Under the pieces are notes generated by a model, which saw only the letters and a list, made by a program, of their open reading frames with translations, had not been told where the DNA came from and searched no databases. Source: Gammaproteobacteria bacterium (GTDB taxonomy: Bacteria; Pseudomonadota; Gammaproteobacteria; Eutrophobiales; Eutrophobiaceae). Taken from it: a stretch of 41,008 bases of DNA. The position numbers and the translations under genes were made by a program. This document shows positions 1 to 8,310 of this stretch, in pieces. Position 1 is the stretch's first letter. The number at the start of each line of letters is the position of its first letter. The DNA is taken from contig JAJFKL010000008.1 of the NCBI GenBank assembly GCA_021773235.1, positions 1-41,008 of the forward strand, written 5' to 3'.

Positions 1-1
1 G

Positions 2-577
2 GCTGAACTTGAGGAAAGACTAAAGGCCGAGGCTGAAGCCAGAGAACGGGCTGAACTTGAGGCAAAGGAAAGAGCTGAGACCGAAGCCAAAGAACGGGCT
101 GAACTTGAGGAAAAGAAAAGAGCTGAGACCGAAGCCAAAGAACGGGCTGAACTTGAAGCAAAGTTAAAGGCCGAGGCTGAAGCCAAAGAACAGGCTGAAC
201 TTGAGGAAAAGGAAAGAGCTGAGACCGAAGCCAAAGAACGGGCTGAACTTGAAGCAAAGCTAAAGGCCGAGGCTGAAGCCAAAGAACAGGCTGAACTTGA
301 GGCAAAGGAAAGAGCTGAAACCGAAGCCAAAGAGCGGGCTGAACTTGAAGCAAAAGAAAGGGCCGAGGCTGAAGCCAAAGAACGGGCTGAACTTGAAGCA
401 AAGCTAAAGACTGAGGCTGATATGAGAGAACGGGCTGAACTTGAAGCAAAAGAAAAGGCCGAGGCTGAAGCCAAAGAACGGGCTGAACTTGAAGCAAAGG
501 AAAAGGCTGAAGCTGAAGCAAAAGAACGGGCTGAACTTGAAACAAAGGAAAAGGCTGAGGCTGAAGCAAAAGAACGG
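2..577 (+). repeat. 48-bp in-frame tandem repeat, 12 units
   Basis: Units start at 2, 50, 98 and so on every 48 bp to 530, each encoding A-E-L-E-x-K-x-x-A-E-x-E-A-K-E-R/Q. Copies differ by a few codons (ACC for GCC, CTA-AAG for GAA-AAG), and two subtypes alternate in places, which suggests higher-order duplication. The array runs off the left edge, so its total length is unknown. Confidence 0.95.
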
Positions 578-1666
578 GCTGAACTTGAAACAAAGCTCGC
601 TATAGAAGCTAAAGAAAAAATGGAGGTCGAGCTCAAAGCTATTACTGAAGCAAAAGAAAAAGCAGAAGCTGAAATGAAAGCCGCTAAAGAGGCAAAAGAA
701 AAATTAGAAGCCGAGCTAAAGGTAATCACAAAAGATAATAAGCCTGCACAAATCAGCACTGCCCCCACATCGAATAATGTACAGGCTGATGATAAAGAAG
801 AAAGTGAAGTAGAAACTATTGCCTCTACCAGTACTTCAATTGAGGAAGCCGAAGAACAGATTAAAAAGTTAATCGATGAAAAACGTATAGTCCAAACATA
901 TCAACCTGTAATGGCCTTGTTTGATGATGGTGGCGATACAAATATAGAATTATACAAAACGGGGCTTCAAGCAATTGTTGACGAAGAGAACGAATTAAAT
1001 GAAATGCTCGTTGATATATCAATATTTTCAATCTCTCTGCAACAAATAATAAATGAGTGGATTTTAAGACAAATATTTTTACGTATCACTGAAACTGATA
1101 AATCCGAATGTGAAAATCATTTTCTGGTTAATGTAACTGAGGCCTGGTTTTCAGACATATCACTATTTAATTGGCTGCAAAAAATATTATCGCAAACAAA
1201 GAAGTATGCCCCTGGAAAATCGATAATTCTCAACCTACCTATTGATATTTTTAACAAACATCAAAAACGTGCAAAACCCTTAATAGATACATTACAAAAA
1301 ACATATAATTTTCGCGTTGCCATTTCCAATATTGAATCACTTGATACTATTTCAACTGACTGCCAATCAACTTCATCTAAAATACTTATGCTTAGTGTTG
1401 ATAAATTGCAACAGTTAACAACAATACTTGGTCCTGAAAATAAGGTTACGGAAAATGACAACGATGAAGAAAGTAATGAAAAACAAAATTTACTTCAGCA
1501 TTTAAAAACCAAGGGAATACTCATCATTACCACAGAAATTGAAGATGCCACTTTACTGACTGATGCGATCACTAATGGAACTGACTATGCAATAGGAAGT
1601 TTTACAGGCGAAGTTCAAAACAGCTTGGTAGAATCTGGGTCTGTTGAGTCATTCGATCTTACCTAG
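2..1666 (+). CDS. 5'-truncated protein: 16-residue repeat helix plus degenerate EAL-like domain
   Basis: The reading frame is open from base 2, so the true start lies upstream; the ATG at 422 is only a substitution inside a repeat (A-D-M-R-E-R). Twelve successive 16-residue units of the type AELEAKEKAEAEAKER are visible, then degenerate E/K/A helix to about base 740. Such Glu/Lys/Ala sequence forms a coiled coil or a single stable helix. The C-terminal part (bases ~870-1650) looks like an EAL domain by its landmarks: a YQPV start, a QQIINEWILRQ helix, a SIILNLPIDIF strand and an ending TDYAIGSFTGE. The catalytic E-x-L-x-R is replaced by ELYKT, so c-di-GMP hydrolysis is unlikely. The arrangement recalls FimX-like proteins with inactive EAL domains; an N-terminal receiver or other sensor may lie upstream. 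The role as a c-di-GMP-binding or scaffold protein is inference. Confidence 0.75.
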   Translation, partial: AELEERLKAEAEARERAELEAKERAETEAKERAELEEKKRAETEAKERAELEAKLKAEAEAKEQAELEEKERAETEAKERAELEAKLKAEAEAKEQAELEAKERAETEAKERAELEAKERAEAEAKERAELEAKLKTEADMRERAELEAKEKAEAEAKERAELEAKEKAEAEAKERAELETKEKAEAEAKERAELETKLAIEAKEKMEVELKAITEAKEKAEAEMKAAKEAKEKLEAELKVITKDNKPAQISTAPTSNNVQADDKEESEVETIASTSTSIEEAEEQIKKLIDEKRIVQTYQPVMALFDDGGDTNIELYKTGLQAIVDEENELNEMLVDISIFSISLQQIINEWILRQIFLRITETDKSECENHFLVNVTEAWFSDISLFNWLQKILSQTKKYAPGKSIILNLPIDIFNKHQKRAKPLIDTLQKTYNFRVAISNIESLDTISTDCQSTSSKILMLSVDKLQQLTTILGPENKVTENDNDEESNEKQNLLQHLKTKGILIITTEIEDATLLTDAITNGTDYAIGSFTGEVQNSLVESGSVESFDLT

Positions 1667-1667
1667 C

Positions 1668-2414
1668 ATGAAAAACACTGTTTCATCATTACTCCTATTA
1701 TTTTTGTTTGCCCCGTTAAGTCATGCAGATTTCAAAGAAGGTGGACAAGCATATTTACGAGGTGATTATGAAGCAGCTGCAAAAGAATTTATTCCTCTGG
1801 CTAAACGTGGCGACCACCGTGCAATGTATGCGCTCGGTTCTATGCATGCGTCAGGGCACGGTGTAGAAAAGAACCTAAAAAAATCTTTTGAACTGTTTTC
1901 TGAAGCAGCTAAAAATGGCAGAGCTGATGCAATGTATAAACTGGGCCTAATGTATGAACAAGGTCAGGGAGTTTCACAAAACTTAAAGAAAGCTGCACGT
2001 TATTACCAAAAATCAGCTAAAAAAGGCTATCCATTAGGTCAGTATCGATTTGGTTTACTCTATATGGATGGTCATGGTGTAAAACAAAACTCGATAAACG
2101 CATATGCATGGCTTGTAATTGCCGGACACTATTTTATCTATAACACATTCAATCCTGATGCTGAAAACAAGGATAACAATGAGCAAAATCAACTATTACT
2201 ATACCAACAACAAGAAAAAGACCGAGTATTTGATGACATAACAAAGCATCTACAATTAATTAAAACTAATATGAGTATTGAAGTTATAGAAAAAACCAGA
2301 GAAAAAGTTATTCGCTTGAGTAAATATAGGAAAAAATATCATCCAGATCAGGTTAAGAATATAAAATTAGAATCAAATATAGAAAGTCTGTTCTTACCAG
2401 ACACTTTATACTAA
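1668..2414 (+). CDS. Secreted Sel1-repeat protein
   Basis: The chosen ATG lies one base after the stop of the upstream gene and gives a clean signal peptide (MKNTVSSLLLLFLFAPLSHA). An in-frame TTG at 1644 would put eight polar residues before it. The mature part has about three Sel1/TPR-like repeats (for example ALGSMHASGHGVEKN, KLGLMYEQGQGVSQN, RFGLLYMDGHGVKQN) in residues ~20-150. An unrecognised charged C-terminal tail of about 90 residues follows. Sel1 proteins are helical solenoids used for protein-protein contacts; no enzymatic activity is expected. The one-base gap implies translational coupling with the EAL-like gene, so the two may act in one pathway. The partner is unknown. Confidence 0.85.
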   Translation: MKNTVSSLLLLFLFAPLSHADFKEGGQAYLRGDYEAAAKEFIPLAKRGDHRAMYALGSMHASGHGVEKNLKKSFELFSEAAKNGRADAMYKLGLMYEQGQGVSQNLKKAARYYQKSAKKGYPLGQYRFGLLYMDGHGVKQNSINAYAWLVIAGHYFIYNTFNPDAENKDNNEQNQLLLYQQQEKDRVFDDITKHLQLIKTNMSIEVIEKTREKVIRLSKYRKKYHPDQVKNIKLESNIESLFLPDTLY

Positions 2415-2514
2415 TTAGTAGATATTTTATGCTTAAATTTTCAGTCGAAATGAAAATTGAAATAAAATACCTATTAAAATCAGCACTGTTAGATGACTAT
2501 TTCCTCAATCTGCG

Positions 2515-2542
2515 TTGACTGAACCACTGCCCTGAGTATAAT
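2515..2542 (+). promoter_or_regulatory. Sigma70-type promoter of the cold-shock gene
   Basis: TTGACT (2515-2520) and TATAAT (2537-2542) are separated by 16 bp. Transcription should start near 2549, leaving a leader of about 135 nt before the ATG at 2686. Long leaders are typical of cspA-type genes, whose mRNA folding responds to temperature. I did not find a clear copy of the E. coli cold box. Confidence 0.75.
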
Positions 2543-2685
2543 CGAAATCGGCCAAGAAGTGATTTTGTTAATGTTTACCGTGAAGACGTTCTATTTTATC
2601 TCGTCATACATTTCGGAAGCAGTAGCTGTCTCTCGGCAAATACGCCTTTGTATGGCACTTTTTAATATTTTGATAGGTAATAGTT

Positions 2686-2895
2686 ATGTCTGATTTAGTA
2701 ACCGGTAAAGTAAAGTTTTTTAACGATTCAAAAGGATTTGGTTTTATTGAACAGGAACAAGGTCCTGATGTGTTTGTACACTTCAGTGCAATTAGTGGTT
2801 CTGGCTTCAAAACACTTGCTGAAGGTCAACAAGTACAGTTCACTGTTACTGCCGGTCAAAAAGGTCCTCAAGCCGAGAACGTTACACCCGTATAA
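2686..2895 (+). CDS. Cold-shock protein (CspA family)
   Basis: This is a 69-residue single cold-shock domain, the usual length. It has both RNA-binding motifs: RNP1 (KGFGFI, residues ~17-22) and RNP2 (VFVHF, ~29-33). The GKVKFFN start and the QVQFTV strand are also typical. The family binds single-stranded RNA and DNA and melts mRNA structure after temperature downshift or in slow growth. The gene is monocistronic by context: own promoter, long leader, an AGGT ribosome site about 8 nt before ATG, and a stem-loop after the stop. The exact paralogue (cspA, D, E) cannot be told from sequence alone. Confidence 0.95.
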   Translation: MSDLVTGKVKFFNDSKGFGFIEQEQGPDVFVHFSAISGSGFKTLAEGQQVQFTVTAGQKGPQAENVTPV

Positions 2896-2910
2896 AGTAC
2901 GCAAGATTTG

Positions 2911-2936
2911 GCTGTGATATCCGCTGATATCGCAGC
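2911..2936 (+). terminator. Stem-loop after the cold-shock gene
   Basis: An 11-bp stem (GCTGTGATATC pairing with GATATCGCAGC through one G-U pair) encloses a CGCT loop 15 nt after the stop codon. The tail holds interrupted T runs (TTTT, then TTTTT) rather than an immediate U tract, so termination efficiency is uncertain. Confidence 0.55.
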
Positions 2937-3030
2937 AGTATTTTCAGGTTTTTGCTTCATTTTCTCGCATCATATATGCGAGAAACAGGATTGATGTCGC
3001 ATAAATCAGGTGTTAACATCAGCTAAACGA

Positions 3031-4404
3031 TTAGCTGCTGTTGCCAGGATCTCCCATGTTTCTGGCAAGACGAATAGCCATAGTTGCTATAATAAATACA
3101 CCTATTATCAATATTGTCCAAAGTGCAATTCTTTGCCATGGCAATGTTTTTTGCACTATTAATGCTGACTCCCCTTTCAGAATTACTTCCTTTCCAATTT
3201 TAGCTAGTCCTACCATATCATTGCTTACATCTTGATTAAGCACATTCATTAATCTAGAGGTTATATGGTTGTTTATTATAATATTTGCATTTCCATATGC
3301 CAGAACATAAGGGGCATTACCTCTTGCTAAAAAATATAAATAATTTGGTCGCCATGCATACTTTAAAACTGGCTCAATATTACCTATGCCATCTGTTGAT
3401 TGAAACTTGATTTGCCAATATCGATCCTTAGTAGGTCTAACGGTAATTGGCTTGCCAGTAAGTTCTAAATCTTCAAAATATAGTTTATAAAAAACACCAT
3501 TAAAACGTTTTTTCCAGGGCGAATTCTTATCTGCACGCGATTCAATAATGACATCAATCAATGTATTGTCTTCTGGTAATTCAATATCGATTTGTTCAAT
3601 ATTGAATACCCCACCTGTATCAAATTCATAGGTAGCCTCATCAATGTTTTTATCGATCAATCTTGATGTCGACCAATATTGATTCTCTGACAGGTATTCA
3701 TCTTTAAAATTAGCCTTTACTGATGTAATTGCTAATGTATCTACATCACCCAACCAGGAAAACCGAATATATTTGATGTTTTTGTGTGGTAATTTGACAC
3801 GTGTATTCTTTAAAATATATTGACCATAATTAAGCTCAGTTAAAGTGGCGTGGCCGACAAGTGCTAGCCATTGATTCAAATCATTACTGTAATCAAGTCT
3901 AAATGCCTTTGCATAACCAGAATCAAGTCCATTAAGTTTAAAGTCAATTGAGTCAATTGGCGTATTGATGTGACTTGCATCAATTAAATAATTTTTAACA
4001 GTGACTTGATTTAACTTTTTAGCTTCACCTTCGGTCTGAATACGGACAACCTTCCCTTCACTTGTGACGGTAATATCCAAGGCACGACTTGTTAGCTGTG
4101 CCTCCTCGTTAGCTATAGGGAAAAAAGGTAGTTCAAGCGAGCCTACTCTTGACCCTGTTTTTACTTTTGATTGTTGAATTACATGGGGAATAGGCTCATT
4201 ATCTTGGTTAAAGATCCTGATATCACTAAAGTCTTTTTTACTCACTGTATTGTAGACTGATTCTGGTAGCGCAAGCTTGTAGATAGCCGACTGTTGCTCT
4301 GTGATTAATTCAAATCCTCTTGCATATTCATGCATCAATGATTCGCCTTCTGCAGCAAACACATTTGTTGCATATAAGATCAGGATTATTAATACATATT
4401 TCAT
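3031..4404 (-). CDS. DUF3999 family envelope protein
   Basis: This 457-residue protein has a short signal peptide (MKYVLIILILYATNVFA), a large beta-rich periplasmic region and one C-terminal membrane helix (residues ~430-450). It matches DUF3999 by length, architecture and the opening GFELITEQQSAIYKLALPE. Its start ATG overlaps the stop of the upstream DUF2339 gene as ATGA, so translation is coupled. DUF3999 and DUF2339 genes are regularly adjacent in gammaproteobacteria, which suggests one envelope complex. Several segments read like carbohydrate-binding or discoidin-like strands, but function is not established. A sugar-binding or cell-wall role would be inference only. Confidence 0.85.
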   Translation of the reverse strand: MKYVLIILILYATNVFAAEGESLMHEYARGFELITEQQSAIYKLALPESVYNTVSKKDFSDIRIFNQDNEPIPHVIQQSKVKTGSRVGSLELPFFPIANEEAQLTSRALDITVTSEGKVVRIQTEGEAKKLNQVTVKNYLIDASHINTPIDSIDFKLNGLDSGYAKAFRLDYSNDLNQWLALVGHATLTELNYGQYILKNTRVKLPHKNIKYIRFSWLGDVDTLAITSVKANFKDEYLSENQYWSTSRLIDKNIDEATYEFDTGGVFNIEQIDIELPEDNTLIDVIIESRADKNSPWKKRFNGVFYKLYFEDLELTGKPITVRPTKDRYWQIKFQSTDGIGNIEPVLKYAWRPNYLYFLARGNAPYVLAYGNANIIINNHITSRLMNVLNQDVSNDMVGLAKIGKEVILKGESALIVQKTLPWQRIALWTILIIGVFIIATMAIRLARNMGDPGNSS

Positions 4405-7145
4405 ATGTATGTGGCTGCATTCTTTTTTGGTGGTATTGGTGAAAAATAGCCTATTACAAGCACCAGCACACCTACAGTTAAGAATGAAACAATGCGCGCA
4501 ATACCGCCACTATCTGCTAAATCAATTAAAAACAATTTAATCACCACAATACCCAAGAGGCTAGCTCCAACAAACCAAATTTTTCTGAATTGCCTCCTTG
4601 TTCCTAAGCTCATAACAATGAAAGCCATTAACGTCCAGACGATAGATATACTTGCCTGAAAAACCTCAGATCTAAACATGGCATATTCATCAAAACGTAC
4701 ACCTGCGTAAAAATGCACTGCATGAGCAACTACTGAAGTTATATACACAAACGTAATCAACGCGACTAGGTTAAAGGCAAATGTTAAATTTAAAATATTT
4801 ATCTTTGGTATTTCTTCCTGTTTTATTAAAGATAACCAATTCAAAGTAATTATTATGCTAAACAGTTGAACCAACTCAAGAGGATTTACGATAGGTAAAT
4901 AGGGCAGTGGCTTTGGATCAGCTGGGTTATGGCAAGCAAATATTATCCAGACACCAAGATAAACTAAAATCGGTAATGATCCCTTACTAACATAACTTTG
5001 TGGGTAATCCATAACCGGCCAAGAAACGCGATCTCGCAAATACATCATCTTCATAACACCGAAGGCAGGAATCAGTCCCCAGATAATTTCTTCCCATAAT
5101 CTATAACCGGGTAATAAATAATTAACAAAATCTGCAATAATCCAGGTACACATGAATACATAGAGATACATTGAGAAAGAATGCCACAGCGCAAGTACCT
5201 TTTTATTCCACACCCATTCACTGCGGTACAAAATAAGCATTTGGATTGTAAACGCTGCTATCCAGCTAACAAATCCATAATGACTCAAAGGGTTTCTTGA
5301 AGGCGCATCAACAAACTGAATTAAGGTAACAAAGTACATTACTGGTAGAAGTAAGATTGGAGGGAATTCTGCGACTTTCCAGTCAAGAACCCGTGCAGCT
5401 AGAGAAAGTGTAAGCATGCTTAAAGTTATAAAAAACAATGTTGCATTGATTTCATATCGTGACGACACATGGTTATCAATCTCAATAACACCTGAGCAAA
5501 ACCACCATAACAATGCCCAAATTAATAACATCCAATGCACATACTGTTCGCCCTGTTTTAATTGTTCCTTATGTTTATAAAACAAGAAGGCACTAAATAA
5601 CCCGCCCAAACTTAATAAGAACGACCCCATATAAGTGCTATTGACTATGGGCAATGAATCATACTCTGCTGTATTTGACACAAGAAAAATAAATCCGCCA
5701 CCGAACTGTAATAAGAGACCAAAGATTCGAGGCAATAATCGTTTTTGCCGTATGCCGACCCAACTAATACCTGCGCCTTCAAGCGCCCACGCTGCTGCGG
5801 TCCAATTACCATCAAGTGCAAAAGGAATCGCTATGCTGCCAAAGATAACGCCAAGTGCGATAAATGATTCCGTTAATAGGCGCATGCCTTCAATTTGTTT
5901 ATTCCATAACCACCTTGCCAATACAATATAAAGAGCACTCATCCCTAGCGCAGAAAAAGCCTGACCAAACTCATAATCCTGGACTAATAAACCTTGTAAA
6001 GTAAAACCTACCAAGGGCACACCAAAGACCAGTGAACCATCGACCAGTCCTTTTAAATGAGGCGGCTGTTTATGCGCAAATAGAATTGAAATGACCACAT
6101 AAAACAAGAAGAAGAGAATTAGAAAAGGTTCTGTTGTATTAAAATATTCTGGATGATATGAATCGTGTCCCCATAACGATGCAATTACAAAGGTAAAGAC
6201 AAATCCTAGCCAATTCAGAATACGCCAAGCCTTAAACCAGGCAATTCCAAAAATACCAGAATTTAGAACGGCATAATATGAAAATAAGGCAATATGACTA
6301 CCACCGCCACTAGAGGTTAATACAGGCGCAAGAAAGCCACCAATTGTTGCAAGGCATGCAAGCGAACGTGAATTTTGCAGTACGGCTAACAAGCAGGAAA
6401 ATACAACCAGGGCAACCATAACAAAGAAAGTAAAGCCTAGTGGCAATACGGTATAAAGCTTAGCCGCGGTAAACACTGTTAAGTAAAGAACACCTACGGC
6501 CCCACCTTGTAAAACCAGAGCATATTGAGCTTTAGTGTGGCGTAATCGCCAACCAAAGATCAACATCCCTATTGCACCTACTGCAACTGAAATAAGTCTA
6601 AGTTCAATCGGGAATGCATTACGTTGTGCTGCATACTTAAGCAAAAATGCAACACCAAAAAATAAAATTATGACACCTACTTTTACGACAACATTACCAG
6701 TAGTAAAAAATTGTCGAATATAAGAAACTAACTTGTCTAATGGGTTTTGTGCGTCAGATTCATCTGCAAGAGAAGTTTTAGATGAGGATAACTCAGTCGT
6801 TATTTCTGGTTCAGGCTGGAGCTCAGCTTCTTCTTCAGTAACTTTATATGCCGAATTTATTTGAGTGACTTCTTCAGGGTCAACAACCTCTTCTGCAATT
6901 GATATTTCTTCAATATCGACATTGTCTACCTGAATCCCCTCTGAAGTTGTCTCATCTACCATGACGTTACTGTCGATCAGGTTAGACTGTATTATAGATA
7001 CTTTATCTTCAAGGATGTGAAGGACTTTTTTTAACTCTATTACATAACCAAACAAAAAACCTATCGCAGCCCCGAAAAAAAATCCGGAAAACGAATCGAT
7101 TAGCGCTCCAATATATCCACCAATAATGCCGAAAATATATTTCAT
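4401..7145 (-). CDS. DUF2339 polytopic membrane protein
   Basis: This 914-residue protein begins with a glycine-rich membrane hairpin (residues 1-38) and a short coiled coil. A very acidic cytosolic or periplasmic linker (about 60-140) follows, and then a long series of more than twenty hydrophobic helices to the C-terminus. This is the DUF2339 layout (predicted membrane protein of about 900 residues). It is the first gene of a two-gene minus-strand operon with DUF3999, overlapping it by 4 bp. Its promoter should lie in 7146-7300, shared divergently with sohB. No catalytic motif is visible and no function is established for the family. Confidence 0.88.
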   Translation of the reverse strand: MKYIFGIIGGYIGALIDSFSGFFFGAAIGFLFGYVIELKKVLHILEDKVSIIQSNLIDSNVMVDETTSEGIQVDNVDIEEISIAEEVVDPEEVTQINSAYKVTEEEAELQPEPEITTELSSSKTSLADESDAQNPLDKLVSYIRQFFTTGNVVVKVGVIILFFGVAFLLKYAAQRNAFPIELRLISVAVGAIGMLIFGWRLRHTKAQYALVLQGGAVGVLYLTVFTAAKLYTVLPLGFTFFVMVALVVFSCLLAVLQNSRSLACLATIGGFLAPVLTSSGGGSHIALFSYYAVLNSGIFGIAWFKAWRILNWLGFVFTFVIASLWGHDSYHPEYFNTTEPFLILFFLFYVVISILFAHKQPPHLKGLVDGSLVFGVPLVGFTLQGLLVQDYEFGQAFSALGMSALYIVLARWLWNKQIEGMRLLTESFIALGVIFGSIAIPFALDGNWTAAAWALEGAGISWVGIRQKRLLPRIFGLLLQFGGGFIFLVSNTAEYDSLPIVNSTYMGSFLLSLGGLFSAFLFYKHKEQLKQGEQYVHWMLLIWALLWWFCSGVIEIDNHVSSRYEINATLFFITLSMLTLSLAARVLDWKVAEFPPILLLPVMYFVTLIQFVDAPSRNPLSHYGFVSWIAAFTIQMLILYRSEWVWNKKVLALWHSFSMYLYVFMCTWIIADFVNYLLPGYRLWEEIIWGLIPAFGVMKMMYLRDRVSWPVMDYPQSYVSKGSLPILVYLGVWIIFACHNPADPKPLPYLPIVNPLELVQLFSIIITLNWLSLIKQEEIPKINILNLTFAFNLVALITFVYITSVVAHAVHFYAGVRFDEYAMFRSEVFQASISIVWTLMAFIVMSLGTRRQFRKIWFVGASLLGIVVIKLFLIDLADSGGIARIVSFLTVGVLVLVIGYFSPIPPKKNAATYI

Positions 7146-7246
7146 AATTGATATTCAACCACAATATTGAATTAACTCGATAATACATCATGAAAGGTAG
7201 TAAATGATAATTCTGCCGGTATAAAAATACGCTGCTTTGCAATAAA

Positions 7247-7268
7247 AATTGTTATAATGCGAACAATT
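7247..7268 (+). promoter_or_regulatory. Extended -10 of sohB inside an inverted repeat
   Basis: TGTTATAAT (7250-7258) is an extended -10 without a good -35 box. It sits inside AATTGTT-N8-AACAATT, a perfect 7-bp inverted repeat (7247-7253 and 7262-7268). The overlap with the -10 and the likely transcription start is the geometry of a repressor site; the repressor is unknown. Confidence 0.5.
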
Positions 7269-7307
7269 ACAGTTTTGAAGAACATCACAGGCAAGGAGTA
7301 ACTCTCA

Positions 7308-8297
7308 GTGGAATTTCTAATTGAATATGGCATGTTCCTGGCCAAATTCCTTACAGTAGCATTAATAATGATATTCGCTATAGGTGCAATAATTTTTATA
7401 GTTATACGCGCTAAAGGCGATGGCGAGCACCTTAATATCAAAAACATCAATGAAAAATATGAAACTATGAGCTTCATGCTCAATTCACAGGTGCTAGATA
7501 AGAAGGAATTTAAAAAACACCTGAAAAAACAGAAACAAGATCAAAAAGAAAAAGATAAAGCAGTCTCCGATAAACGGAAAAAGATTTATGTGCTGGATTT
7601 CAAAGGCGACATCAAAGCCAGTACGGTTTCATCTCTTAGAGAGGAAATAACTGCCATATTAACGATTGCTGATAATAAAGATGAAATCGTTGTCATCCTC
7701 GAAAGTGGCGGCGGAACAGTTCATGGTTATGGTTTGGGCGCATCACAACTAAAACGTATTCGAGACAAAGAGATCATGCTCACCGTTGCCGTTGATAAAG
7801 TAGCCGCTAGTGGTGGCTATATGATGGCATGTGTTGCCGATAAAATTATTGCTGCACCTTTTGCAATTATTGGCTCCATTGGTGTTCTGGCGCAGATACC
7901 AAACTTTCATAAATTATTAAAAAAAATGGATATTGATTTTGAACAAATAACTGCCGGCGACTATAAAAGAACGCTGACAATGTTTGGTGAAAATACAGAT
8001 GAAGACAGAGAGAAATTTAAAGAAGAACTGGAAGACACACATCATCTTTTCAAGGAGTTCGTCAAAGACAATAGAGAACAAGTCGATATTCATAAAATTG
8101 CAACTGGAGAACATTGGTACGGGAAGAGAGCACTTGAACTCAATTTAGTCGATGAGTTAATAACCAGCGATGATTATCTATCCAGCGCAGCAAATGATGC
8201 AGACATATTTGAAATCAAGTATGAACGAAAAAAACCAGTAACCGAAAAGCTCATTTCATTTGGCGCTAATATTATTGATGCAATTGATGGGCGTTGA
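7308..8297 (+). CDS. sohB: SohB-like inner-membrane S49 protease
   Basis: SohB is a periplasmic serine protease related to SppA. The 329-residue protein has an N-terminal membrane helix (residues ~12-34), a Lys-rich stretch (65-92), and an S49 peptidase core. The core shows the nucleophile Ser168 in DKVAASGGY and the general base Lys220 in TAGDYKRTLT, plus GSIGV at ~189. Length and order fit SohB rather than the longer two-domain SppA. The start is GTG, supported by AAGGAG 9 nt upstream; no nearer ATG gives the membrane anchor. It is divergent from the DUF2339 operon and ends 13 bp from the convergent avtA. Confidence 0.92.
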   Translation: MEFLIEYGMFLAKFLTVALIMIFAIGAIIFIVIRAKGDGEHLNIKNINEKYETMSFMLNSQVLDKKEFKKHLKKQKQDQKEKDKAVSDKRKKIYVLDFKGDIKASTVSSLREEITAILTIADNKDEIVVILESGGGTVHGYGLGASQLKRIRDKEIMLTVAVDKVAASGGYMMACVADKIIAAPFAIIGSIGVLAQIPNFHKLLKKMDIDFEQITAGDYKRTLTMFGENTDEDREKFKEELEDTHHLFKEFVKDNREQVDIHKIATGEHWYGKRALELNLVDELITSDDYLSSAANDADIFEIKYERKKPVTEKLISFGANIIDAIDGR

Positions 8298-8306
8298 ACA
8301 ACGCCC
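8289..8306. terminator. Stem-loop between convergent sohB and avtA
   Basis: GGGCGTT-GAAC-AACGCCC is a perfect 7-bp stem with a tetraloop; it includes the sohB stop codon and lies 4 bp from the avtA stop. There is no U tract on either strand, so it may act as a 3'-end stabiliser or a bidirectional pause site rather than a strict terminator. Confidence 0.4.
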
Positions 8307-8310
8307 TACT

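Noticed and set aside
2..577. Possible CRISPR array
   Set aside because: The 48-bp units are contiguous, in frame and without unique spacers; the same holds for the 87-bp units at 32798-33145.
2962..2984. Perfect 9-bp stem TTCTCGCAT/ATGCGAGAA between the cold-shock and DUF3999 genes
   Set aside because: No U tract follows on either strand, and a better placed stem-loop at 2911-2936 already serves the cold-shock gene. It may still be a pause site for the convergent pair.
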